DNA from: an uncultured Collinsella sp.
GTDB taxonomy: Bacteria > Actinomycetota > Coriobacteriia > Coriobacteriales > Coriobacteriaceae
DNA length: 15,268 nucleotides
NCBI GenBank assembly: GCA_900552705.1
Contig: USAX01000034.1
Location: 1 to 15,268 of the forward strand
Reading direction: 5' to 3'
Shown here: positions 1-6,415 of the stretch, piece after piece
Layout of the letters: each line of letters starts with the position of its first letter
Position numbering within the stretch: the first letter of the stretch is position 1
The notes under the pieces: generated by a model
The model's input: the letters and a program-made list of their open reading frames with translations, nothing else
The model's database searches: none
Told to the model about the DNA's origin: nothing
Made by a program: the position numbers and the translations under genes

Positions 1-74
1 CATATGCCTGCGGTATCATATTGCGCCGTGTATCGTTTCCAAACACACGTCTCTATAACGTAACAGGAGATCAC

Positions 75-1487
75 ATGGACGCAACCGCAATTATCCTCGC
101 CGCCGGCGAGGGCACCCGCATGAAGTCGAACCACTGCAAGGTTTCGCACAAGATCCTGGGCAAGCCCATGGTTCAGTGGATCGTCGACGCCACCATCAAG
201 GCCGGCTGCAGCCGCGTCGTGGTCGTCATCGGCAGCCACGCCGACGAGATGCGCGCCCTCATCGATGGCGCCTACGCCAACAGCGCCACCAAGGTCGAGT
301 GCGTCGAGCAGACCGAGCGCCTGGGCACCGGCCACGCCGTCAAGGTCGCGCTCGAGGCCTGCGGCATCACGCAAGGCCCCGTCGTCGTGCTCAACGGCGA
401 CCTGCCGCTCATCACCGCCGACACCGTCGCCAAGTTCGCACAGACCGTCGCCACCGGCGAGCTCGCCTGCACCGTCATGACCATGACCCCGCCCGATCCT
501 TTTGGCTACGGCCGCATCAAGCTGGGCGCCGACGGCCAGATCGAGCGCATCATCGAGCAAAAGGACTGCACGCCCGAGCAGGCCGCCACACTGCTGGAGT
601 GCAACGCCGGCTGCTACGCCTTCGACGGCGCGCAGCTTGCCGCCCACATTAACGAGATCGGCAACGACAACGCGCAGTCCGAGTACTACCTGCCCGACAT
701 GCTCGAAATCCTCAAGGGTCACGGCCAGGCAGTCTCCATCTTCCACTGCGACGACTACCGCGACGGCCTGGGCGTCAACAGCCGCATCCAGCTCGCACAG
801 CTCACCGCCATCGCGCGCGACCGCATCAACGAGCACTGGATGGCCGAGGGCGTCACATTCATCGACCCCACGCAGGCCTGGATCGGCCCCGACGCCACCA
901 TCGGCCGCGACACCGTCGTGTGGCCGCAGACGCACCTGATCGGCCACGTCACCGTGGGCGAGGAGTGCCAGCTCGGCCCCAACAGCCGCCTCACCGACAC
1001 CACCGTCGGCAGCGGCTGCACCATCGATGAGACCATCGCCATCGAGGCCGTCATCGAGAACGGCGTCGATTGCGGCCCGCGCGCCTACCTGCGCCCGGGC
1101 ACCCATATGCTCGACGGATCCAAGGCCGGCACGCACGTGGAGATCAAGAAGTCCACGATCGGCGAGGGCTCCAAGGTGCCGCACCTGTCCTACATCGGCG
1201 ACACCACCATGGGCCCCGGCGTCAACGTGGGCGCGGGCTCCATCACCTGCAACTACGACGGCGTCCACAAGCACAAGACCGTCATCGGCAAGGACGCCTT
1301 CATTGGCTCCGACACCATGATGGTCGCGCCCGCCCAGATTGGCGACGGTGCACTCGTGGCCGCCGGCTCCGTCATCACCGAGCCGGTCCCGACCGACGCA
1401 CTCGGTCTGGGCCGCGCCCGTCAGGTAAATATTGAGGGCTGGGCCGCCGATTATCGCCGCCGTCTGCACGAGGACGACGAGGTATAA
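75..1487 (+). CDS. glmU: Bifunctional UDP-N-acetylglucosamine pyrophosphorylase / glucosamine-1-phosphate N-acetyltransferase
   Basis: GlmU acetylates glucosamine-1-phosphate and then uridylylates it to UDP-GlcNAc, the cytoplasmic precursor of peptidoglycan. The 470-residue protein has the usual family length. The N-terminal nucleotidyltransferase domain opens with LAAGEGTRM (residues 8-16) and continues to about residue 250. The C-terminal half is a left-handed beta-helix of hexapeptide repeats, with the acetyltransferase signature around HLSYIGD (His370, presumed catalytic base) and GVNVGAGSITCNYDG. ATG at 75 is chosen because AGGAGA lies just upstream and the family motif begins seven codons in; an in-frame ATG-like start at 21 would add 18 residues unlike the family. 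A Cys (C21) stands where many homologues have Pro before the lysine of the uridylyl site. It is followed by a terminator and then prs, the order seen in Bacillus. Confidence 0.97.
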   Translation: MDATAIILAAGEGTRMKSNHCKVSHKILGKPMVQWIVDATIKAGCSRVVVVIGSHADEMRALIDGAYANSATKVECVEQTERLGTGHAVKVALEACGITQGPVVVLNGDLPLITADTVAKFAQTVATGELACTVMTMTPPDPFGYGRIKLGADGQIERIIEQKDCTPEQAATLLECNAGCYAFDGAQLAAHINEIGNDNAQSEYYLPDMLEILKGHGQAVSIFHCDDYRDGLGVNSRIQLAQLTAIARDRINEHWMAEGVTFIDPTQAWIGPDATIGRDTVVWPQTHLIGHVTVGEECQLGPNSRLTDTTVGSGCTIDETIAIEAVIENGVDCGPRAYLRPGTHMLDGSKAGTHVEIKKSTIGEGSKVPHLSYIGDTTMGPGVNVGAGSITCNYDGVHKHKTVIGKDAFIGSDTMMVAPAQIGDGALVAAGSVITEPVPTDALGLGRARQVNIEGWAADYRRRLHEDDEV

Positions 1488-1502
1488 CGTTTTATCAAGC
1501 AC

Positions 1503-1538
1503 AAAAGGAGCTGTTCCATGGGGACGGCTCCTTTTTTT
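1503..1538 (+). terminator. Rho-independent terminator after glmU
   Basis: A 15-bp stem (AAAAGGAGCTGTTCC pairing with GGGACGGCTCCTTTT through two G-U pairs) with a three-base loop is followed by a run of T. It starts 16 bases after the glmU stop codon, so prs probably has its own promoter. Confidence 0.9.
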
Positions 1539-1629
1539 CTATCGTGACCTGCGCGACCGGATGAGTGGTCGGTTCGTGTCCGTTGACGGTAAAGACGTTA
1601 TCAAGACTCGATAAACCCCGTCGCGCGGT

Positions 1630-1635
1630 TACAAT
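1630..1635 (+). promoter_or_regulatory. Possible -10 box of a prs promoter
   Basis: TACAAT lies 45 bases upstream of the prs start and downstream of the glmU terminator. No good -35 hexamer is visible at the usual distance, so this is a weak call. Confidence 0.3.
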
Positions 1636-1679
1636 GCAACAAGGCATCTATATGGCATTCGATATAAAGGAGAAGGGTA

Positions 1680-2666
1680 ATGCCGATTAATGATCCCGAG
1701 AAGTCGGAGAATATGCGCAAGTCCATCCGCGTGTATTCCGGTTCCTCCAACCGTCCCCTCGCTCAGAAGATCGCTGAGTACCTTGGGGTCGAGCTTTCGG
1801 GCCTTACGCTAAAGCAGTTCGCCAATGGTGAGATTTACGCCCGCTACGACGAGACCGTCCGCGGCGCCGACGTCTTCCTGATTCAGTCCGTGGCCGGCGG
1901 CAACGTCAATGACATGCTCATGGAGCTGCTCATCGCCACCGACGCTGCCAAGCGTGCATCCGCCCGCTCCATCACCGCCGTTATCACCCACTACGGCTAT
2001 GCCCGCCAGGACCGCAAGGCCGGCCCGCGCGAGCCCATCACCGCCCGCCTCGTCGCCAACCTGCTCGAGCGCGCCGGCGTCGACCGCATCATCACCCTCG
2101 ACCTGCACCAGGGTCAAATCCAGGGCTTCTTTGATATCCCGGTCAACCACCTGTCCGCACTGCCGCTGTTTGGCCAGTACTACAACGCCATGAACTTCGA
2201 CACCGACAACCTGGTTGTCGTCTCCCCCGACGTGGGTCGTGCCAAGGCCGCCAAGAAGCTGTCCGACATGCTCGGCTGCGACCTGGCCATCGCCCACAAG
2301 GGCCGTCCGCGCCACAACGCCGCCGAGGTCATGGGCATCATCGGTGACATCAAGGGCAAGACCTGCATCATCAATGACGACATGATCGACACCGCCGGCA
2401 CCCTGTGCGCCAACGTCAAGGAGCTCAAGGCTATGGGCGCTGGCGACATCTACGTCTGCGCCACCCACGGCATCTTCTCCGGTCCGGCCATCGAGCGTCT
2501 GAACGACGCCCCCATCGTCGAGTGCGTCGTCACCGACGCCATTCCCGTCGAGGTCGGCGGCAAGATCAAGACCATCTCGGTCGCCGAGGAGTTCGCTCAG
2601 GCCATCTCCGCCGTTTACCACGAGGAGCCCGTCTCCACGCTCGTCGGCGGCGACTTCGCGCTGTAA
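1680..2666 (+). CDS. prs: Ribose-phosphate pyrophosphokinase (PRPP synthetase)
   Basis: Prs transfers pyrophosphate from ATP to ribose-5-phosphate, making PRPP for purine, pyrimidine, histidine, tryptophan and NAD synthesis. The 328-residue protein is a standard class I enzyme. Visible landmarks are FANGEIYARYDETVRGADVF near the N-terminus, the family signature DLHQGQIQGFFDIPVNH in the middle, SPDVGRAKAAKKLS, and the PRPP-binding loop INDDMIDTAGTLC. ATG at 1680 has AAGGAG seven bases upstream (1667-1672). A second in-frame ATG, at codon 12 (MRKSIRVYSGSSN), begins closer to the conserved core, but no better ribosome site precedes it. The gene lies between glmU and pth and has terminators on both sides, so it is probably monocistronic. 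Confidence 0.97.
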   Translation: MPINDPEKSENMRKSIRVYSGSSNRPLAQKIAEYLGVELSGLTLKQFANGEIYARYDETVRGADVFLIQSVAGGNVNDMLMELLIATDAAKRASARSITAVITHYGYARQDRKAGPREPITARLVANLLERAGVDRIITLDLHQGQIQGFFDIPVNHLSALPLFGQYYNAMNFDTDNLVVVSPDVGRAKAAKKLSDMLGCDLAIAHKGRPRHNAAEVMGIIGDIKGKTCIINDDMIDTAGTLCANVKELKAMGAGDIYVCATHGIFSGPAIERLNDAPIVECVVTDAIPVEVGGKIKTISVAEEFAQAISAVYHEEPVSTLVGGDFAL

Positions 2667-2699
2667 TCCAACGCGCATCGCATCATCTTTGATGCTTTT

Positions 2700-2731
2700 A
2701 AAGGGTCGGAAGCTCGCTTCCGACCCTTTTT
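2700..2731 (+). terminator. Rho-independent terminator after prs
   Basis: A perfect 13-bp stem (AAAGGGTCGGAAG with CTTCCGACCCTTT) with loop CTCG ends in a run of five T. It follows the prs stop by about 33 bases. Confidence 0.93.
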
Positions 2732-2751
2732 CTATCCCTCGCCAACCCGCC

Positions 2752-2934
2752 CTGGACAATTAGTTCAGATACGTATTTTTTAAAGCTCCAAAGGACCATT
2801 CGGAGCCTTCTGAGTTCCCCGGCGGATGCCATGCCGTCCAAAGCTCATCGTTTTCGAGTACAACCGCTGCATGTTTATCCTCAAATCGCCCTCGAACGCC
2901 CGCCGCCTTATACGTATCTGAACTAACTGCCCAG
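2752..2934. repeat. Inverted-repeat-bounded element, copy 1 (183 bp)
   Basis: The left arm (2752-2776; core TTAGTTCAGATACGTAT) and right arm (2910-2934; its inverse) are 25 bp long and match at 23 positions. The arms end inward in the palindrome ATACGTAT. The interior shares TAAAGCTCCAAA with copy 2 at 4257-4460. No target-site duplication is obvious. The minus strand is open across the element and could encode a peptide containing VSSDTYK, which copy 2 also shows in the same frame; this probably follows from the shared repeat and is not a gene. It resembles a MITE-like, non-autonomous element. No transposase is present. Confidence 0.75.
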
Positions 2935-3096
2935 TAGCTATTGTCAACCTTCGCGGCAGAGCTCAATTTCCTGCAATCCCCTCAACCGATTCCACCGATT
3001 TCATAACACCCAGCCGTTCATGGCGCGCAGCGCCCCGCTAAGCGAAAAGAACGGTATGGCGGTCGCATTCTGCCGCCAACTTAGTACGTTATAGCT

Positions 3097-4572
3097 ATGA
3101 CGACCGTGATTTCACATTTCTCCGCCCTTCGCGCAATTCGTCGCGCACGACGGGCGTACTCTGCCCTACCCTGGGACTTCGTTGATAGCGAACAGCAAGC
3201 ACATGCCTTGGCTGGCTGTATTCCCAACAATGACGCGATAGACTTTGGCGCACTTTCGATACTCGACGCCTGGAATGAAGATGATTCCGAACTGCTCGAT
3301 CTTCTCGTTTCAAACGAAGACAACAGACGCCCCGACAAGCGACTTCTTCAGCATATTCTCTCCGCTCCGCTTCCTGAAGGTGCAATTATGCACGTCGAGG
3401 CCGACATCTACGCAACGTCTCCTGCCATGACAGCCATGCTTTGTTCCAAAAATGAATCAGTTGCCAAAACCTTGATGCTTCTCATGGAGCTGCTCGGAAC
3501 CTACTCACTTCCGCCCGAGGCAACTTACCCCATCGCCTATGACGACACGTGGCCCAAGGCCAACAGCTTCGAAGCGATGGACGACCTCGATTGCCAGGGC
3601 GACCAACCGACGCCCGAAAAGCAAGCCGAAACCCGCTACGAACAGGCACACTACAAATGCGAACCCGCCACAACCATCGAAGAGCTCGAGGCAGTCGCAC
3701 GGTTTGCCAAAAGCAGTTCCTACGCCTCGTTTCGTACGGCTGTCAAACTCGCCCGGGCCGGATCCGCATCCCCAGCGGAATCATTGATGTTCGCCGTCCT
3801 GGGCGCACCCATGCGCTTTGGCGGATTCGGGTGTTGCAGCTTGCCCATGGGAGGCCTGCTGCTCAACTACCGTGTCGATTTCGACACCCTTGCGGTCAAC
3901 ATGTCCTCCGGCATCCCTTATGCCATCTGCGACCTATATTGCCCGGCAGCCAGAGTCGACAACGAATACAACGGAATTGGACATGAGCTTCAAAACGCTC
4001 GCATCCACGATGGCAATCGAAATAATGGCCTCAAGGCAATGGGCATCCACGTCCTGGTTATCAATCGCGACCAAATGAAAGACCTTGTTGCACTCGAAGC
4101 CTTCGCCCAAACGATGCATCGACTCGCGGGAGTCCGATTCCGATATCGCATCAAGGGCTATCGCAAGCGTCAGGCCGCTTGGCTCAACGCCTGCGGGCCG
4201 GAATCGGCCTTGCGCCGGTCTAAACGGCGAATCACCCGCGCGCCGTCGAACAGGGCTGGACGGTTAGTTCAAATACGTATAAATGGACACATTGAATTAG
4301 GCTGTTTTGCAGTTATCTCTATACCATTCGCCCTATTTGAAGGCAGGATAGACTTCAAAACAGCGCCATATGGACTAACTAAAGCTCCAAAACAACGTAC
4401 CAGCATTGAATTGAGCACTTCAAGTCCTCGGAACTTATACGTATCTGAACTAACTGTCCACCTTGGATTTCGACGGCTGTCCAAACGCCCCCAAACAACC
4501 TCAATTGCCCTCCATTTGACAGCGGCAACAGGGTCGCTCACCATAGCAGACGACAAATCAACGAAAGGATGA
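3097..4572 (+). CDS. PD-(D/E)XK-like (DUF559/Vsr-type fold) protein, C-terminus altered by a repeat
   Basis: I do not recognise a named gene. The open frame is 491 residues. The likely native part ends near residue 388, where copy 2 of the inverted-repeat element begins. Residues 107-146 (SPAMTAML... LLGTYSLPPEA) and 222-250 (GSASPAESL... GGFGCCSLP) recall conserved blocks of a coriobacterial family. Residues 278-325 fit a nuclease-like core: CDLY (Asp279), NEYNG (Glu290), His296, DGNRNNGL (Asp305, Arg308) and GIHVLVI. In DUF559-type proteins this spacing forms the metal site, but activity is not shown here. Base composition is visibly less GC-rich than neighbouring genes, suggesting transfer. 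There is no clear ribosome site before ATG 3097, so the start is uncertain. The stop overlaps the pth start region, which may be accidental. Confidence 0.6.
   Translation: MTTVISHFSALRAIRRARRAYSALPWDFVDSEQQAHALAGCIPNNDAIDFGALSILDAWNEDDSELLDLLVSNEDNRRPDKRLLQHILSAPLPEGAIMHVEADIYATSPAMTAMLCSKNESVAKTLMLLMELLGTYSLPPEATYPIAYDDTWPKANSFEAMDDLDCQGDQPTPEKQAETRYEQAHYKCEPATTIEELEAVARFAKSSSYASFRTAVKLARAGSASPAESLMFAVLGAPMRFGGFGCCSLPMGGLLLNYRVDFDTLAVNMSSGIPYAICDLYCPAARVDNEYNGIGHELQNARIHDGNRNNGLKAMGIHVLVINRDQMKDLVALEAFAQTMHRLAGVRFRYRIKGYRKRQAAWLNACGPESALRRSKRRITRAPSNRAGRLVQIRINGHIELGCFAVISIPFALFEGRIDFKTAPYGLTKAPKQRTSIELSTSSPRNLYVSELTVHLGFRRLSKRPQTTSIALHLTAATGSLTIADDKSTKG
4257..4460. repeat. Inverted-repeat-bounded element, copy 2 (204 bp)
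   Basis: The left arm (4257-4280) and right arm (4437-4460) are 24 bp inverted repeats with two mismatches and the same core as copy 1 (TTAGTTCA[A/G]ATACGTAT). The interior is AT-rich compared with the flanks and contains TAAAGCTCCAAA, shared with copy 1. The length is exactly 68 codons, so the upstream reading frame runs through the element without a stop and into the sequence beyond. It is probably a related MITE-like element inserted at the 3' end of the nuclease-like gene. Confidence 0.75.
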
Positions 4573-4574
4573 AC

Positions 4575-5204
4575 ATGGCAGCTGCACAGCCGCTTAAGAT
4601 TCGCATGGTTGCCGGACTTGGCAACCCGGGTGAGGAATATGCCGAGACCCGCCACAACGCCGGCTTTAAGGCGATCGATGAGCTGGCCCGTCAGGCCGGT
4701 GTCACGTACTGGAAAAACCAGGCCGGCGCCGAGGTCGCACTCATCAACATCAACGATCCCGAGGAAGAGGGAGGCAAGCGCCAGATCGTGCTGGTCAAGC
4801 CGCAGTCGTATATGAATACCTCGGGTGGCCCCATCTCCAAGCTCTGCCGCGAGTACAAGATCAAGGCCGAGGAGCTACTCGTGATTCACGACGAGCTCGA
4901 CATCCCCGCCGGTGACGTGCGCGTCAAGGTGGGCGGTGGCCACGCCGGCCACAACGGCCTGCGCTCCATCATCGACAAGATGGGCAGCCGCGACTTTAGC
5001 CGTATCCGCACCGGCATCGGCAACCCTCCCGGCAAGATGGCCGTGGCAGACTATGTGCTCAAACAGCTGCGCGCCCGCGAGGCCGATGACTTCCAGGACA
5101 CCTGCGCCCGCGCCGCAGATGCCGCCGGTTTGGCCATCGTCCACGGCGTAATCTACGCCCGCGATCACGTAAACGGCGCCGCTTCTGCCAACGGCAAACA
5201 CTAA
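4575..5204 (+). CDS. pth: Peptidyl-tRNA hydrolase
   Basis: Pth hydrolyses the ester bond of peptidyl-tRNAs that drop off ribosomes, recycling tRNA. The 209-residue protein carries all expected motifs: GLGNPG (14-19) followed by TRHNAGF with catalytic His27, KPQSYMNTSG with Asn81, IHDELD with Asp106, and GGGHAGHNGLRS with Asn127. These match the His20, Asn68, Asp93 and Asn114 set of the E. coli enzyme. ATG 4575 is preferred because AAAGGA sits five bases upstream; the in-frame ATG at 4569 overlaps that ribosome site. A small insert, rich in Glu and Gly (about 60-68), separates two core strands. In Bacillus, ctc lies between prs and pth; here that place holds the nuclease-like gene and two repeats. 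Confidence 0.97.
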   Translation: MAAAQPLKIRMVAGLGNPGEEYAETRHNAGFKAIDELARQAGVTYWKNQAGAEVALININDPEEEGGKRQIVLVKPQSYMNTSGGPISKLCREYKIKAEELLVIHDELDIPAGDVRVKVGGGHAGHNGLRSIIDKMGSRDFSRIRTGIGNPPGKMAVADYVLKQLRAREADDFQDTCARAADAAGLAIVHGVIYARDHVNGAASANGKH

Positions 5205-5205
5205 A

Positions 5206-5402
5206 ACCTACCATTTAGGGATGTTAATTTTGGCAGGTTTTATCTGCGGAAACGCCGCGGTGGCCGCATCGCAATAAACCCCGCGCCGCCATACACGCAT
5301 AACACCCCAAAGGGGGCCGGCCTCATCACAACCCGAGGCCGGCCCCTTTGCCGTTTTGCCTGATAAAACCGACCAAAATAAACCTATCCCTATTTGGTAG
5401 GT
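5206..5402. repeat. Element with ~40 bp terminal inverted repeats after pth
   Basis: The left arm (5206-5244, beginning ACCTACCA and ending GGTTTTATC) is the imperfect inverse of the right arm (5362-5402, beginning GATAAAACC and ending TTGGTAGGT). The arms align over about 39-41 bases with few changes. The interior is GC-rich and holds a strong hairpin at 5308-5350. The element starts one base after the pth stop and ends about 60 bases before the nfnA promoter. The arm sequence is unrelated to the elements at 2752 and 4257. It looks like a MITE-like insertion or a composite terminator and insulator. Confidence 0.7.
5308..5357 (+). terminator. GC-rich hairpin, probable pth terminator
   Basis: CAAAGGGGGCCGGCCTC pairs with GAGGCCGGCCCCTTTG with one bulged G and a ten-base loop. 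The following T tract is short (CCGTTTT), so termination is likely but not certain. The hairpin lies inside the inverted-repeat element 5206-5402. Confidence 0.65.
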
Positions 5403-5464
5403 CGAAGTGGATAAACCCTTTTCCCAACCGCCGAAGACACACGTAAACAGCATGTCCATGAGGG

Positions 5465-5470
5465 TATAAT
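5465..5470 (+). promoter_or_regulatory. Consensus -10 box of the nfnAB promoter
   Basis: A perfect TATAAT lies 105 bases upstream of nfnA. A partial -35 (TAAACA at 5444-5449, four of six matches) is only 15 bases away, shorter than ideal. Transcription would begin near 5475-5478. Confidence 0.6.
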
Positions 5471-5474
5471 TTGC

Positions 5475-5557
5475 ACCGTATGTCTGCACAACGCCTGTGC
5501 GCGTACGGTTTTATTCGGGCTACCGTCCATTTCCGTGGAGGCACGGTTCGGCAGCCC
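5475..5557 (+). promoter_or_regulatory. Structured 5' leader with four alternating complementary segments
   Basis: Segment 1 ACCGTA (5475-5480) pairs with segment 2 TACGGT (5504-5509). An inner stem GCACA/TGTGC (5486-5490, 5496-5500) lies between them, and TTTTATT follows. Segment 3 ACCGT (5522-5526) can pair with segment 2 or with segment 4 ACGGT (5543-5547), closed by GGGCT/AGCCC (5517-5521, 5553-5557). This gives mutually exclusive folds of the attenuator type ahead of nfnA. I cannot match it to a known riboswitch. If transcription starts after 5475, stem 1-2 would lose its first bases. Confidence 0.4.
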
Positions 5558-5575
5558 TAACAAGAGAGGGGTTCT

Positions 5576-6415
5576 ATGTATAAGATCCTGGAGAAGACGC
5601 AGTTCTCGGAGAAGGTGTTCAAGTTCCGCATTGAGGCGCCTGCAATCGCCAAGCATGCGCACGCTGGACAGTTCCTCATGGTTCGCGCCAACGAGACGGG
5701 CGAGCGCGTCCCGTTTACCCTGGCCGGCTGGAACGGTGACGAGGGCTGGGTCGAGTTCATCTTCATGGTGATCGGCAAGACCACCGAGATGCTTTCCACC
5801 TACGAGGCCGGCGAGTCGCTGCGCGACGTCGTGGGCCCGCTGGGCGTTCCCACCGAGATGGCCGAGGGCCCCTGCGCCGTCATTGGCGGCGGCGTCGGCC
5901 TGGCAATTGCCTTCCCGGTCGCCAAGCACCTGGTCGAGACCGGTCACGAGGTGCACGCCATCATGGGCGCCCGCACCAAGGACCTCCTGCTCATGGAGGA
6001 CCAGTTCCGCGAGCTCCTCGACGAGGACCACATCCACATCACCACCGACGACGGTTCCTACGGCGAGCAGGGCGTTGTCACCGCTCCGCTGGAGCGTCTG
6101 CTGCAGGACAAAGCCGTGAGCCAGGTCTTCTGCGTCGGCCCCGTTCCGATGATGAAGTTCTCGACCCTCACCGCCCAGAAGTACGACACCCCCATCACCG
6201 CGTCCCTCAACCCCATCATGGTTGACGGCACCGGCATGTGCGGCTGCTGCCGCGTCGAGGTGGGCGGCGTGACCAAGTTCGCTTGCGTCGACGGCCCCGA
6301 CTTCGATGCCACCCTGGTCGACTGGGATGACCTTCGTGCCCGCCAGGCCGCTTACCGTTCCGAAGAGGGCGAGTCCCTCAAGGCCTATGAGGAAAAGAGC
6401 TGCGCATGCCACTAG
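5576..6415 (+). CDS. nfnA: NfnA-like FAD/[2Fe-2S] subunit (ferredoxin-NADP+ reductase subunit alpha; sulfide dehydrogenase-like)
   Basis: This is the small subunit of the NADH-dependent ferredoxin:NADP+ oxidoreductase, a cytoplasmic flavin-based bifurcating enzyme. It is also annotated as a PyrK-like or sulfide dehydrogenase subunit. The 279 residues have a flavodoxin-reductase layout: an N-terminal FAD barrel with RVPFTLAGW (44-52), a Rossmann part with IGGGVGLA (103-110), and a C-terminal [2Fe-2S] loop. In that loop the likely ligands are Asp217, Cys222, Cys225 and Cys237 (VDGTGMCGCCR, ACVDGPDFD); the Asp plus three Cys pattern is known for NfnA. An extra Cys224 and a C-terminal CACH are less usual. 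ATG 5576 has GAGAGGGG four bases upstream. It overlaps nfnB by 10 bases, so the two are co-translated. PyrK is less likely because no pyrD is nearby. Confidence 0.9.
   Translation: MYKILEKTQFSEKVFKFRIEAPAIAKHAHAGQFLMVRANETGERVPFTLAGWNGDEGWVEFIFMVIGKTTEMLSTYEAGESLRDVVGPLGVPTEMAEGPCAVIGGGVGLAIAFPVAKHLVETGHEVHAIMGARTKDLLLMEDQFRELLDEDHIHITTDDGSYGEQGVVTAPLERLLQDKAVSQVFCVGPVPMMKFSTLTAQKYDTPITASLNPIMVDGTGMCGCCRVEVGGVTKFACVDGPDFDATLVDWDDLRARQAAYRSEEGESLKAYEEKSCACH

Noticed and set aside
1809..2759. Minus-strand frame of 316 codons opposite prs
   Set aside because: It is low-complexity in Gly, Asp and Val, and antisense to a well-supported enzyme.
2760..2966. Minus-strand 68-codon frame covering inverted-repeat copy 1
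   Set aside because: The shared VSSDTYK with copy 2 is explained by the repeat arm itself. No ribosome site or known domain is seen.
4461..4572. Coupling of the nuclease-like frame to pth through an ATGA overlap
   Set aside because: The last ~105 codons derive from the repeat and the old intergenic region, so the overlap is more likely accidental than an operon signal.
5576..6415. PyrK, the electron-transfer subunit of dihydroorotate dehydrogenase
   Set aside because: The family is related, but no pyrD is adjacent, and the overlap with an NfnB-type gene points to NfnA.
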